Positions 20,230-27,649 of a DNA stretch of 27,649 nt are shown here, one piece after another. Numbering within the stretch: the stretch's first letter is position 1; every line of letters begins with the position of its first letter. The notes under the pieces are model-generated. The model did no database searches. It worked only from the letters and a program-made list of their open reading frames with translations, and was not told where the DNA came from. This DNA is from CAZVWV01 sp964631745 (GTDB taxonomy: Bacteria; Bdellovibrionota_C; UBA2361; JBGSMV01). The position numbers and the translations under genes were made by a program. The stretch is taken from contig CAZVWV010000035.1 in the NCBI GenBank assembly GCA_964631745.1, positions 1-27,649 on the forward strand. Direction: 5' to 3'.

Positions 20230-22685
20230 ATGAATAAACTACTTTTTTTAGTCTTTTCAGTGTTTGTACTCGCCTCATGGGTCAGGGCCCAGTCGGAGAT
20301 GTCTGCCTTTCCGGCCCCGGATAGGAAGCATATCTTTCAGGAAGATAACCCCAAGCTTAAAAGTGCAAAACAGAAGCTGGTGGCTCAGGCCCTAAAGACT
20401 TCTAAGGCCCCCACAAAGGAGCTTGATTTTAAAGCCGATGATGTTCAGTTCATCAAAGAGGCCAATAAAGTTAAAGGTACTGGCAACGTCATAGCCTCAA
20501 GGGAGGGGCTTCAACTTCAAGCTGATAAGGCCCTGGTTAGCATGGAAACCAAGGATGCTGAAGCTTCTGGGGGCGTGATTCTGAATTACTCGGGTGGAAT
20601 TTTACGCGCCGATAGCGCAAAAATGAATCTGGATACCGAAACAGGGGAATTCGATAAGGCTCATTTCACTTTAGAGAACGGCTTATATTCGGTTGTGGCC
20701 GAGAAAACCAGTAAACTTTCAGATACGAAATATACATTGCTTGATGCGTCTTTCTCCACCTGCGATTGTAATGAAGACGAGCGGCCGTGGAGCATCAACA
20801 CCGACGAATCTCATATAACCCAGGAAGGGTACGCCCACACATACGGCACGACCTTAGNNNNNNNNNNGGAGTACCTGTGCTTTACTCGCCCTATTTTGCC
20901 TTTCCGGTAAAATCGGAACGAGCCAGCGGTTTATTGGTGCCTAAATATAGCTACAGTAATCAAGATGGTATCGGACTTTGGCTGCCTGGATTCTTTGTGC
21001 TCGACGATTCCAGCGATCTTAAGATGACCCCCTTTATGGAAGCGCGCACCCGGCGAGGTGTCGATACAGAATATAGGCAGGCTTTTGCCAAAGATAATTT
21101 TCTCTCGACTAGGTTGCTGTTTTCAGACGAATCACCTAGAGACGGTAGTCTGCGCGGCACAGTTGTAAACGATCTCTACGATCCCACGTACAACGATAAC
21201 CGTCTGGGCTGGAATTACAAACACCTTTGGCGCGGCGATCAGGAGAGCAGCGTTCCGCTTACCTATGTGGCTGACGTGCATTACGTGAATGACGATCTTT
21301 TTGCGAGAGAGCTCGAAGAGGAAGACATACTAAAACGTGATGCGCGCTTTGCCACCTCGACACTCTCTTTGCGGACCCTCTTGGGCGAGTCCACTCTGGT
21401 CGACCTATCCGGCGAATACAATCAGGCCATGTTGACTAACGATAAGCTGGTATTCCAGCGGCTTCCGGAGTTGGGGCTGCGTAGCTCAAGAAGCGATCGA
21501 CCCTTGGGATTTAATCCTTACGGAATTAAGTTGGTCTCTGCTCTTGATGCCAGTGCCACTCAGTTCACGCGCGATACAGGGTACGACGGCATGCGCACCG
21601 ATCTTTATCCTAACGTTAAGGTGCCGTTTCATATTCAAAACTATGTTAGTTCGGAGATTCGCGCCGGATATCGGGACACCTTTTATCGATTGGGCAATCA
21701 GGAGATCCCTGGAAGCTCCAACGAACTTGAGGCCAGCCAGGATCGCAAGATATTTGATATTGGCTATAAGATGGGCACCGCCTTGGAGCGAGTTTATCAG
21801 GTCGACCCACAAGGGAGCCTTAATTATCTGACCTCGCTGGGCCTTGATAATCACGCGCTAAGTCTAGCCAGAGTTAAGAATGTTATTGAACCTTATACGC
21901 AGTTTATCTATGTGCCGGATGTGACCCAGAGCGACCTCCCGCAATTCGACGCCCTCGACCGCTTAAAGCAAAAGGAGGTCTTTATATTCGGACTTAAGTC
22001 CTCGCTGTATGGCCGCTTCTTGCCCCGAAACCCAAGCGATGAGTCGATTACCGAGCTGACGCCGCGCGTTCAAGATTTGCCGCCGGTGGGTATGTCTCCC
22101 AGTTTAATGGACCTGGGCGAAATCGATCCGACACAGTCTAATCCCTTTAGATCGAGAAGCGGACAGGTGCGCGAAATTGCTTACATCGATATCAAAGAGG
22201 CCTACGATTACACCGAAGACATCAAGAACATCGATCCTGAACGATCCTCTTGGTCGGATCTTTACACCGACATAGGGCTGAACCCCACCCGTGATTTCGG
22301 ATTGCGGCTAGAGAGTAACTATAACGCTGAAAAGCGGACTCCTTCCTCTTGGGCGGTCTCAACATTTTTGGATAGTGACCGTGGCGACGCCATGCGAGTG
22401 CGCTACTCATTTTTGAATAATTCCATCAGTCAAGTCGAAGGCAATCTGGAAGTTGTCCTGACGGATCGATTTAGAGTTGGGTACTACGGTCGTTACGATG
22501 AGAAAGAGAGGGAATTTATCGATACGCGCGGCGCCCTCAGACTTCTCAGTGCCTATGATTGTTGGTATTTGGACTTAGGTATTAGCCGCAAAATTAACCC
22601 GGATAGAAGCATGGCTTTCCTCAGCTTTACCTTTGGCGGCCTAGGCGATATAACTCAAAACTTCGGATTTGATAACCAGAAGTAA
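20230..22685 (+). CDS. lptD: LPS-assembly protein LptD (interrupted by an N gap)
   Basis: An outer-membrane beta-barrel protein of about 815 residues that inserts LPS into the outer leaflet. A signal peptide (MNKLLFLVFSVFVLASWVRAQ) is followed by the periplasmic OstA/LptA-like beta-jellyroll (about residues 55-205). After the gap come the LptD hallmark GVPVLYSPYFAFPV, SGLLVPKYSYSNQDGIG, and a long alternating barrel ending in a Phe-rich strand. Ten N at 20858-20867 break the gene. The halves are in different frames as written, so the true gap should be 2 modulo 3 in length; I read it as an assembly gap, not a mutation. The ATG at 20230 is chosen over TTG 20218 because of the signal peptide. 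The partner LptE is not seen. Confidence 0.92.
20858..20867. other. Assembly gap (10 N)
   Basis: Ten undetermined bases inside lptD. The reading frame before the gap stops one base into a codon and the frame after it begins cleanly at GGA (20868). The real missing length should therefore be 2, 5, 8, 11 ... bases if the gene is intact. Confidence 0.98.
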
Positions 22686-22718
22686 TTTCATGTCTGACTT
22701 TTTTGCGTGTCATTCATT

Positions 22719-23741
22719 ATGTCTAGCTTGAACGTATTAGTAACAGGTGGTGCCGGCTTCATTGGTAGTAACTGTGTGCGCTACCTAAGAGAGCAGCGAC
22801 CCCACTGGAAAATCACGGTATTGGACCTATTAACCTACGCCGGAAATCTTGCCAGTATTCAGGATCTGCTCGACGCCGGAGAGGTCTCGTTTGTGCGAGC
22901 TGATATCTGCGATGCCGATGCAATGCAAGCTCTGTTTTCGAAAAGATTCGATTTCGTATTCCATTTTGCTGCCGAAAGTCATGTCGATCGATCTATAATG
23001 AGCGCCACGGAATTCGCGCGTACCAATGTACTTGGCACACAGGTGTTATTAAACTCGGCCCTGGAAAATGGCCTGGGAAGGTTCGTGCACGTTTCGACCG
23101 ATGAGGTTTACGGGTCTTTGGGACCGACCGGGAGATTTCTAGAAACGACGCCCTTAGATCCCACCAGCCCTTATTCCGCCTCAAAGGCCGCTTCCGATCT
23201 AATGGTTTTGGCCGCTTGTAAGACGCATAAATTGGATGCCGTAGTGACGCGTTGCACCAACAATTACGGCCCTTATCAGTTTCCGGAAAAATTCATCCCG
23301 CTCTTTATTACAAATGCATTGGGCGATCAGGCGCTGCCGCTTTACGGAGACGGCATGAACGTAAGAAGTTGGCTATATGTCGACGACCATTGCGAGGCCT
23401 TATTAAAGGTGGCGGAAGGGGGCCGGAGCGGAGAGGTGTATAATATCGGCGGGGCCGCGGAAGCTGAAATTCCTAATCTTACAGTGGCCAAATTTATTTT
23501 GTCTGAACTTGGCAAGCCGGAGAATTTAATTAGACTTGTGACGGACCGGCCAGCCCACGATCGGCGTTACGCCATCGATTATAGCAAAATTAATCGGGAG
23601 CTAGGATGGCAACCGCAAGTAGCTTTCGAGAGCGGTTTGAAACGAACTGTTAATTGGTATTTGGAGAATCGTAACTGGTGGCAGTCCATCAAGAGTGGCG
23701 AATATCTAAAATATTACGAACTAAACTACGCTGCTCGCTAA
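22719..23741 (+). CDS. rmlB: dTDP-glucose 4,6-dehydratase
   Basis: A 340-residue short-chain dehydrogenase-type enzyme converting dTDP-glucose to dTDP-4-keto-6-deoxyglucose, the common step to dTDP-rhamnose and other deoxysugars. NAD-binding GGAGFIGSN (10-18), FHFAAESHVDRS, catalytic STDEVYG and YSASKAASD (YxxxK), NNYGPYQFPEKFIPLFI, and the C-terminal RPAHDRRYAIDYSKI are all present. A GTG at 22707 would add four residues; the ATG is preferred because the family starts close to the NAD motif. It lies 33 bases after lptD and before rmlD, in line with LPS or surface glycan synthesis. Confidence 0.95.
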   Translation: MSSLNVLVTGGAGFIGSNCVRYLREQRPHWKITVLDLLTYAGNLASIQDLLDAGEVSFVRADICDADAMQALFSKRFDFVFHFAAESHVDRSIMSATEFARTNVLGTQVLLNSALENGLGRFVHVSTDEVYGSLGPTGRFLETTPLDPTSPYSASKAASDLMVLAACKTHKLDAVVTRCTNNYGPYQFPEKFIPLFITNALGDQALPLYGDGMNVRSWLYVDDHCEALLKVAEGGRSGEVYNIGGAAEAEIPNLTVAKFILSELGKPENLIRLVTDRPAHDRRYAIDYSKINRELGWQPQVAFESGLKRTVNWYLENRNWWQSIKSGEYLKYYELNYAAR

Positions 23742-23795
23742 GGACTTTCCCATGAAATTGCTTTAGCTATAACAAGAAATTGAATGAGATTCTAA

Positions 23796-24665
23796 ATGAG
23801 AATTGTAGTATTTGGAGGAGCGGGGCAGCTCGGATTGGAGATTCAGCGCCGCGCTGAAGATCTAAATTTTGAGGTGATTTCACCTGTAATTTCTGAGGTC
23901 GATATCGCCGACGCCGACCAGGTCAAGTTTTTGTTAGAGCGTTCCCGGCCTAACTTAATCATCAACTGTGCTGCCTATACCAATGTTGATAAGGCCGAAG
24001 AGGAGAAGGAGCTGGCCTATCGTATTAACGTGGTGGGCGCTGCCAACGTAGCCACACGCGCAGCTGCCTTGAACGCCAGATTCATTCATATCTCAACTGA
24101 TTTTGTTTTTGATGGGAAATTAGGACGACCCTTGACCGAAGAGGACAAACCGCATCCGTTGTCTGTCTACGGAAAGACCAAGTATGAAGGCGAACTTGAA
24201 ATTTTAAGAGTAGCTCCCAAGCAGGCCTTGATCGTTAGGACCTCCTCCTTGCACGGAGCGCAGGGGAATAACTTCGTGCATGCGATGTTGAAAGCTATAC
24301 GAGAGAGGTCGGAAGTTAGAGTTGTGAGCGATCGCATGATGTCTGTAACCTGGGCCGGTTGGTTGGCTGAGGCCGTGCTGGATTTGGGTCGGCTGGACTG
24401 CGTCGGGATCGTGCACGCCTCCTGTGCAGGAGAGGTGACCTGGTTCGGGTTTGCTCAGGAGATCTTTGAGCTTGTGAAACCTACTATGCCTAGAGCCAAA
24501 GAGGTCAAGCTTCAGCCGGTTTTAGGCAGCGAATATCCGCTACCCGCGGCCCGGCCCGACTATTCCGTCTTTGATCTTTCCAAAATCACAAAGCTTTTGG
24601 GTAGAAAACCTATTATATGGCAGCAAGGATTGCGCCAGCATTTAAAGGAGCTTTCACTTGTCTAA
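23796..24665 (+). CDS. rmlD: dTDP-4-dehydrorhamnose reductase
   Basis: A 289-residue RmlD, which reduces dTDP-4-keto-L-rhamnose to dTDP-L-rhamnose. Features: nucleotide motif FGGAGQLG (6-13), INCAAYTNVDKAE, ISTDFVFDG, YGKTKYEGE (YxxxK), VRTSSLHG and the C-terminal RPDYSVFDLSKI. A possible -10 box TATAAC (23768-23773) lies 22 bases upstream of the ATG, so an internal promoter is possible. The epimerase RmlC and the thymidylyltransferase RmlA needed for the full pathway are absent from the window. The end overlaps manC by 8 bases. Confidence 0.93.
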   Translation: MRIVVFGGAGQLGLEIQRRAEDLNFEVISPVISEVDIADADQVKFLLERSRPNLIINCAAYTNVDKAEEEKELAYRINVVGAANVATRAAALNARFIHISTDFVFDGKLGRPLTEEDKPHPLSVYGKTKYEGELEILRVAPKQALIVRTSSLHGAQGNNFVHAMLKAIRERSEVRVVSDRMMSVTWAGWLAEAVLDLGRLDCVGIVHASCAGEVTWFGFAQEIFELVKPTMPRAKEVKLQPVLGSEYPLPAARPDYSVFDLSKITKLLGRKPIIWQQGLRQHLKELSLV

Positions 24666-25722
24666 AGTCGCGGTATGTATCATGGCCGGTGGGCAGGGGA
24701 CTCGGTTTTGGCCGATAAGTCGCCTAAAGTGCCCAAAGCAATTTCTCTCGCTAACAGACTCCGGAGTTAGCCTGATTCGTGCCACCGCTGATCGGGTGAG
24801 GACGCTCTGCACGCCGGACTCGCTCTACGTTGTGACTGGTCCGCAGCATGCGGAATTAGCCAAACAGCATGTGCCCTTTGCCCAGATCATTCGTGAGCCG
24901 GAGGCCAAGAACACTGCTGCCTCAATCGGATTGGCCGCCGTCATTTTAAAGCAACGCGACCCAGAAGCGGTCATGGTGGTGCTCCCGGCTGACCACACCG
25001 TGCGCGAGGAAGCTCTGCTGAATCAAGCCTTAGGTCGCGCAATAGAGATCGCCGCCAAAGAGAAGCTCTTAGTTACCGTGGGCATTCGACCAAGCTTTGC
25101 GCATACGGGGTACGGATATATGAAGCGAGGTAGCGAGATTAAGGATCCTGTCTATCGCGTCTCTAGATTTTATGAAAAGCCAAATTCAGAGCGTGCCAAG
25201 CTTTATGTGGAATCAGGAGAGTACTTTTGGAACAGCGGCATGTTTGTATTTAGGACCTCAGTAATCCTTGAGGCCATAGCCGAGTATATGCCGGAGCTTC
25301 ATCGAGCCCTTTTGAATATTGAAAGCAAATTAGAGAGCGATCAACGTGAAGATGCCTTGAAAAATGCCTTTGAAACGCTAGATTCAGTATCTATCGATTT
25401 TGGGGTGTTGGAGCACGCTAGAAATTGTGCCATGGTGTGCGCTGGAGATTTTGGTTGGAGCGACGTGGGCTCATGGGACGCTTGGGCCGAGAGCTTCAAT
25501 GCGGATCAGGATAGTAATGTGCTAGACAGCAATACCATAAACATCGGCTCTTGCGGATGTATAGTGAAGTCTGAGAAGCGCACGGTCGCCATAGTTGGAG
25601 CCGTCGATATGGTGGTAATCGATTCCGGGGATGCGCTACTTGTTTGCTCCAGAGATTCCTTGCAGGATGTGAAGAAAGTTGTCGAGGAGCTTAAAGCACG
25701 GGGGAAATCGGAATTGATCTGA
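24658..25722 (+). CDS. manC: Mannose-1-phosphate guanylyltransferase
   Basis: A 354-residue nucleotidyltransferase making GDP-mannose from mannose-1-phosphate and GTP. The signature MAGGQGTRFWPISR (9-22) with CPKQFL, then EPEAKNTAASIGLAA, VLPADHTV, FYEKPNSE, YFWNSGMFVF and FGWSDVGSWDAW are all typical. It is the short form without a phosphomannose isomerase domain. It starts with TTG, supported by a strong AAAGGAG site 7-8 bases upstream located within the end of rmlD; the two genes overlap by 8 bases and are surely co-translated. Confidence 0.95.
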   Translation: MSKVAVCIMAGGQGTRFWPISRLKCPKQFLSLTDSGVSLIRATADRVRTLCTPDSLYVVTGPQHAELAKQHVPFAQIIREPEAKNTAASIGLAAVILKQRDPEAVMVVLPADHTVREEALLNQALGRAIEIAAKEKLLVTVGIRPSFAHTGYGYMKRGSEIKDPVYRVSRFYEKPNSERAKLYVESGEYFWNSGMFVFRTSVILEAIAEYMPELHRALLNIESKLESDQREDALKNAFETLDSVSIDFGVLEHARNCAMVCAGDFGWSDVGSWDAWAESFNADQDSNVLDSNTINIGSCGCIVKSEKRTVAIVGAVDMVVIDSGDALLVCSRDSLQDVKKVVEELKARGKSELI

Positions 25723-25751
25723 ACCTGATCGATAGCGCTATATTGCGAAAG

Positions 25752-25775
25752 GTATTAGGAGAAGTATTAGGAGAT
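25752..25775. repeat. 12-bp tandem duplication carrying the gmd ribosome-binding site
   Basis: GTATTAGGAGAA (25752-25763) is followed by GTATTAGGAGAT (25764-25775). Each copy holds an AGGAG Shine-Dalgarno core; the second is 7 bases from the gmd ATG, the first 19 bases away. Confidence 0.85.
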
Positions 25776-25780
25776 GAGGT

Positions 25781-26755
25781 ATGTCTAAAAAAGTTGCACT
25801 AGTGACAGGAATCACCGGCCAGGATGGGTCCTATCTGGCGGAGCTCTTATTGGAGCAGGGCTACCAGGTTTACGGTATGGTTAGGCGCTCATCTGTCGAG
25901 AAGTTCGAACGTATCGAGCATCTGATCGATAAGATCGAACTGCTGCAGGGGGATTTGTTGGATGAGTTTTCACTAATCTCAGTCCTGCAAAAGACTAAGC
26001 CCCATGAAGTTTACAATTTGGCCGCGCAGAGTTTCGTCCCCACCAGTTGGGCACAGCCGGCGCTAACCTCGGAGTTTACGGCCATAGGCGTTACTAAGCT
26101 GCTAGAAGCCATTCGCATCGTGGATCGTAATATCAAGTTCTATCAGGCCTCCAGTTCCGAGATGTTCGGCAAGGTTAGGGAGACTCCACAAACAGAATTG
26201 ACTCCGTTTTATCCGCGCTCGCCCTATGCGGTTGCAAAAGTTTACGGGCATTACATCACTGTGAATTATAGAGAGAGCTACGGACTGTTCGCCTGCTCCG
26301 GCATTCTCTTTAACCATGAGAGCCCTAGGCGTGGTTTGGAGTTTGTGACTAAAAAAGTTACAGACGCCGCCGCCCGCATAAAGTTGGGCTTGGCCAAAGA
26401 GCTACGCCTTGGAAATTTGGATGCTAAACGTGACTGGGGTTTTGCCGGCGATTATGTGCGCGCCATGTGGCTGATGATGCAGCAAGAGAAGCCCGACGAT
26501 TTTTTGGTGGCGACTGGAGAAACACACTCCGTTCGAGAATTAGTCCAAACCGCCTTTGGCCACCTGGGGCTTGATTGGCAACAGTATGTAAAGGTGGATC
26601 AGAGCCTAATACGTCCCGCTGAAGTAGATCTTCTGGTCGGCGATTACGCTAAGGCCAAGAAAATACTGGGTTGGAGCCCGAAGGTTAACTTCGAGCAGCT
26701 TATAAAGATGATGGTCGACGCTGACATGAAGCGCTTGGGCGCAGTCGCTAAGTAG
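25781..26755 (+). CDS. gmd: GDP-mannose 4,6-dehydratase
   Basis: A 324-residue enzyme forming GDP-4-keto-6-deoxymannose, the precursor of GDP-fucose, GDP-rhamnose or related sugars. It has TGITGQDGSYLAELL (9-23), AAQSFVPTSW, SSSEMFG, YAVAKVYGH (YxxxK) and the Gmd-specific NHESPRRGLEFVTKKVT. It follows manC, which supplies its substrate, after 58 bases. The reductase or epimerase that would finish the sugar is not in the window. A doubled AGGAG site precedes the start. The TAG stop is the first of three TAGs in a 13-bp tandem repeat, and a strong bidirectional terminator follows. Confidence 0.95.
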   Translation: MSKKVALVTGITGQDGSYLAELLLEQGYQVYGMVRRSSVEKFERIEHLIDKIELLQGDLLDEFSLISVLQKTKPHEVYNLAAQSFVPTSWAQPALTSEFTAIGVTKLLEAIRIVDRNIKFYQASSSEMFGKVRETPQTELTPFYPRSPYAVAKVYGHYITVNYRESYGLFACSGILFNHESPRRGLEFVTKKVTDAAARIKLGLAKELRLGNLDAKRDWGFAGDYVRAMWLMMQQEKPDDFLVATGETHSVRELVQTAFGHLGLDWQQYVKVDQSLIRPAEVDLLVGDYAKAKKILGWSPKVNFEQLIKMMVDADMKRLGAVAK

Positions 26756-26786
26756 GGCTAATCAGTAGGACTAATCAGTAGGGCTA
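26751..26786. repeat. 13-bp tandem triplication spanning the gmd stop
   Basis: AGTAGGGCTAATC (26751-26763), AGTAGGACTAATC (26764-26776) and a partial AGTAGGGCTA (26777-26786). TAG recurs at 26753, 26766 and 26779, that is in all three plus-strand frames, starting with the gmd stop itself. Confidence 0.9.
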
Positions 26787-26809
26787 CCAGATAAGCAATC
26801 AAACGCGAA

Positions 26810-26843
26810 AAAGGCCGCTCAGAATAAATTCTGAGCGGCCTTT
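26810..26843. terminator. Bidirectional intrinsic terminator
   Basis: A perfect 16-bp inverted repeat, AAAGGCCGCTCAGAAT and ATTCTGAGCGGCCTTT, with AA in the centre. On the plus strand it is followed by TTTCTATT and on the minus strand by TTTTT, so it can end both gmd and the convergent RRM gene. Confidence 0.9.
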
Positions 26844-26849
26844 CTATTA

Positions 26850-26881
26850 GTGCCTTGAGCTGTAAAAAATTCTCAAGGCAC
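26850..26881. other. Perfect hairpin in the 3' region of the RRM gene
   Basis: GTGCCTTGAG (26850-26859) pairs exactly with CTCAAGGCAC (26872-26881) around a 12-base A/T-rich loop. It lies between the RRM gene stop and the terminator. No T run follows on the minus strand, so it is probably not the main terminator but a second RNA structure in that 3' UTR. Confidence 0.75.
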
Positions 26882-26894
26882 AATTTGGTTAGGA

Positions 26895-27242
26895 CTAGCG
26901 TCCGTAACCGGAGCGGTTTCCGCCGTCCCGATTGCCGCCGCGGTATCCGCCGCCGCCACCACCACGACTGCCGCCGCCGCCGAATCCAGAGCGCTCTGTC
27001 TGTGGGCGAGCTTCGTTAATCTTGAGGTTCTTGCCTTCAAGGGCTTGTCCGTCAAGAGCGGAGATAGCTTGGTCGGCCTTGTCGTTATCTTCGAGCTCGA
27101 CAAATCCAAATCCACGTGATTGACCTGACATGTTATCCATGATGATTTTTACAGAGACGATCGGGCCGTAATCGGCAAAAAAATCTCTAAGTGAGTTTTC
27201 GGATGAAGAGTAGGACAAATTTCCTACATATAGCTTTTTCAT
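26895..27242 (-). CDS. RRM RNA-binding protein with Gly/Arg tail
   Basis: A 115-residue single RNA-recognition-motif protein: RNP2 LYVGNL (4-9) and RNP1 RGFGFVEL (43-50) in an about 80-residue RRM, then a Gly/Arg/Tyr/Asn-rich tail (86-115) with RGG-like repeats. Such proteins are typical in cyanobacteria, where several respond to cold, and occur in other bacteria; they bind single-stranded RNA in the cytoplasm. The ATG at 27242 is supported by AAGGA 5 bases upstream; an earlier in-frame start (27284) would add 14 atypical residues before the RRM. The upstream region has a palindrome at 27278-27293 and the 3' UTR has two hairpins, which makes post-transcriptional control plausible. Confidence 0.92.
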   Translation of the reverse strand: MKKLYVGNLSYSSSENSLRDFFADYGPIVSVKIIMDNMSGQSRGFGFVELEDNDKADQAISALDGQALEGKNLKINEARPQTERSGFGGGGSRGGGGGGYRGGNRDGGNRSGYGR

Positions 27243-27523
27243 TTTTTCCTTATTCAAATGACAATAAAATACGTTCCACGCCAAAATTGGCGTTACGCTA
27301 TCTGAACTCTCTTTGCTATCTCCCTTTGGAGGATTCTATTTAGACTTAACTAGGGGTCAATTGATAGGAACCGAAGTACTCTAATATGATAGTCGGAAAG
27401 GTCTGACTTTGATAAGACTAGCAGGTTATTAAAGTTAAGTCGAACGATATTTTTATTGATTGTTCGCTTGGCTAGATTGCGGGCAAGGGGGGAGCGTTCT
27501 AGGGACGACAAAGTGGGGCCAGA
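27243..27523. other. Upstream region of the RRM gene, no gene seen
   Basis: About 280 bases without a supported gene. It contains a 16-bp inverted repeat, ACGCCAA-AA-TTGGCGT (27278-27293), about 36 bases upstream of the RRM start, which could be an operator or an RNA hairpin in its leader. Nothing else is recognised. Confidence 0.5.
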
Positions 27524-27649
27524 TCAGCTAGTTATATGGAAATCAAGTAGCTGCTCAAAAACCCCGGGTAAATTACAAACGCGGCGCAGAGCACGGATAT
27601 TATGGAGCGCCGACGACTCGTCGGCCGGTGCCACGTAGCGGCACAAATT
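27524..27649 (-). CDS. Possible C-terminal fragment of a gene running off the window
   Basis: A minus-strand frame is open from the window edge to a TGA at 27524-27526, 41 codons. The translation (…ALHNIRALRRVCNLPG, then VFEQLLDFHITS) has plausible helix-like composition but no recognised motif. Such an open length is not rare by chance, and the DNA also contains two small hairpins, so coding status is unsure. Confidence 0.3.
   Translation of the reverse strand, partial: NLCRYVAPADESSALHNIRALRRVCNLPGVFEQLLDFHITS

Noticed and set aside
20218..20910. Reading the first part of lptD as a complete short gene ending at 20910
   Set aside because: The stop arises only because the 10 N placeholder shifts the frame; the LptD sequence continues in another frame right after the gap.
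26873..27123. Long Ala/Pro-rich open frames overlapping the RRM gene in other frames
   Set aside because: They are shadows of the Gly-rich tail, whose repetitive GGN codons keep other frames open.
27456..27638. Plus-strand open frame of 60 codons near the window end
   Set aside because: Arg/Ser-rich translation without motif, no clear ribosome-binding site, and overlapping hairpins; it looks like chance.

Overview
The window looks like a chromosomal stretch of a Gram-negative, flagellated, menaquinone-respiring bacterium. The evidence is an LptD outer-membrane assembly protein, FliL and a FlgM-type anti-sigma factor, and menaquinone genes. The menaquinone genes are MqnE of the futalosine route plus a UbiA/UbiX/UbiE trio. 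A small RRM protein with a glycine/arginine tail recalls cyanobacterial-type RNA-binding proteins, so a non-photosynthetic cyanobacterial relative is possible. That taxonomic guess is weak and nothing here proves it. I see no tRNA, rRNA, CRISPR array, phage genes or intact transposase. One run of ten N at 20858-20867 interrupts lptD.

Layout. 1-272: T/G-rich DNA without a convincing gene. 273-1456 (-): fliL and a DUF922 putative metalloprotease. 1457-1740: first copy of a MITE-like repeat. 1741-3539 (-): NahK-like sugar kinase overlapping rsmE. 3670-3873 (+): small DUF2007-like protein. 3896-6106 (-): ubiE, ubiX and ubiA. 6199-9504 (+): PH-domain membrane protein, polytopic membrane protein, secreted TPR protein, mqnE. 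9690-9926 (+): small acidic protein. 9970-10743 (-): degenerate receiver protein. 10815-13334 (-): YjeF-N-like protein, esterase and zinc-phospholipase-C-like protein, overlapping one another. 13432-13872 (+): CheY-like receiver. 13934-15700 (+): asd and truA. 15738-16439 (-): M50-like membrane protease. 16478-16588: second MITE copy. 16639-16902 (-): flgM-like gene. 17126-19146 (-): nif3-like and pgk. 19316-26755 (+): accD, lptD, rmlB, rmlD, manC and gmd, for fatty-acid supply, LPS export and nucleotide-sugar synthesis. 26895-27242 (-): RRM protein. 27243-27649: intergenic DNA and perhaps the end of another gene.

Functional themes. Respiratory quinone: MqnE acts early in the futalosine pathway, and the UbiA/UbiX/UbiE-type proteins fit prenylation, prenyl-FMN supply and final methylation. 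Cell envelope: AccD feeds lipid synthesis, LptD places LPS in the outer membrane, and RmlB/RmlD plus ManC/Gmd make dTDP- and GDP-linked deoxysugars for surface glycans. Central metabolism and translation: Pgk, Asd, TruA, RsmE.

The most notable signals are not genes. (1) Several first genes carry a sigma70-like promoter whose -10 box ends only 5-9 bases before the start codon, which implies leaderless mRNAs; genes inside operons often have ordinary Shine-Dalgarno sites. (2) A two-copy MITE-like element has flanking direct repeats, and in both copies the direct repeat covers the -35 box of the neighbouring leaderless promoter. (3) Short 12-13 bp tandem duplications sit at gene boundaries. At the ends of pgk and gmd, three 13-bp units place stop codons in all three frames.
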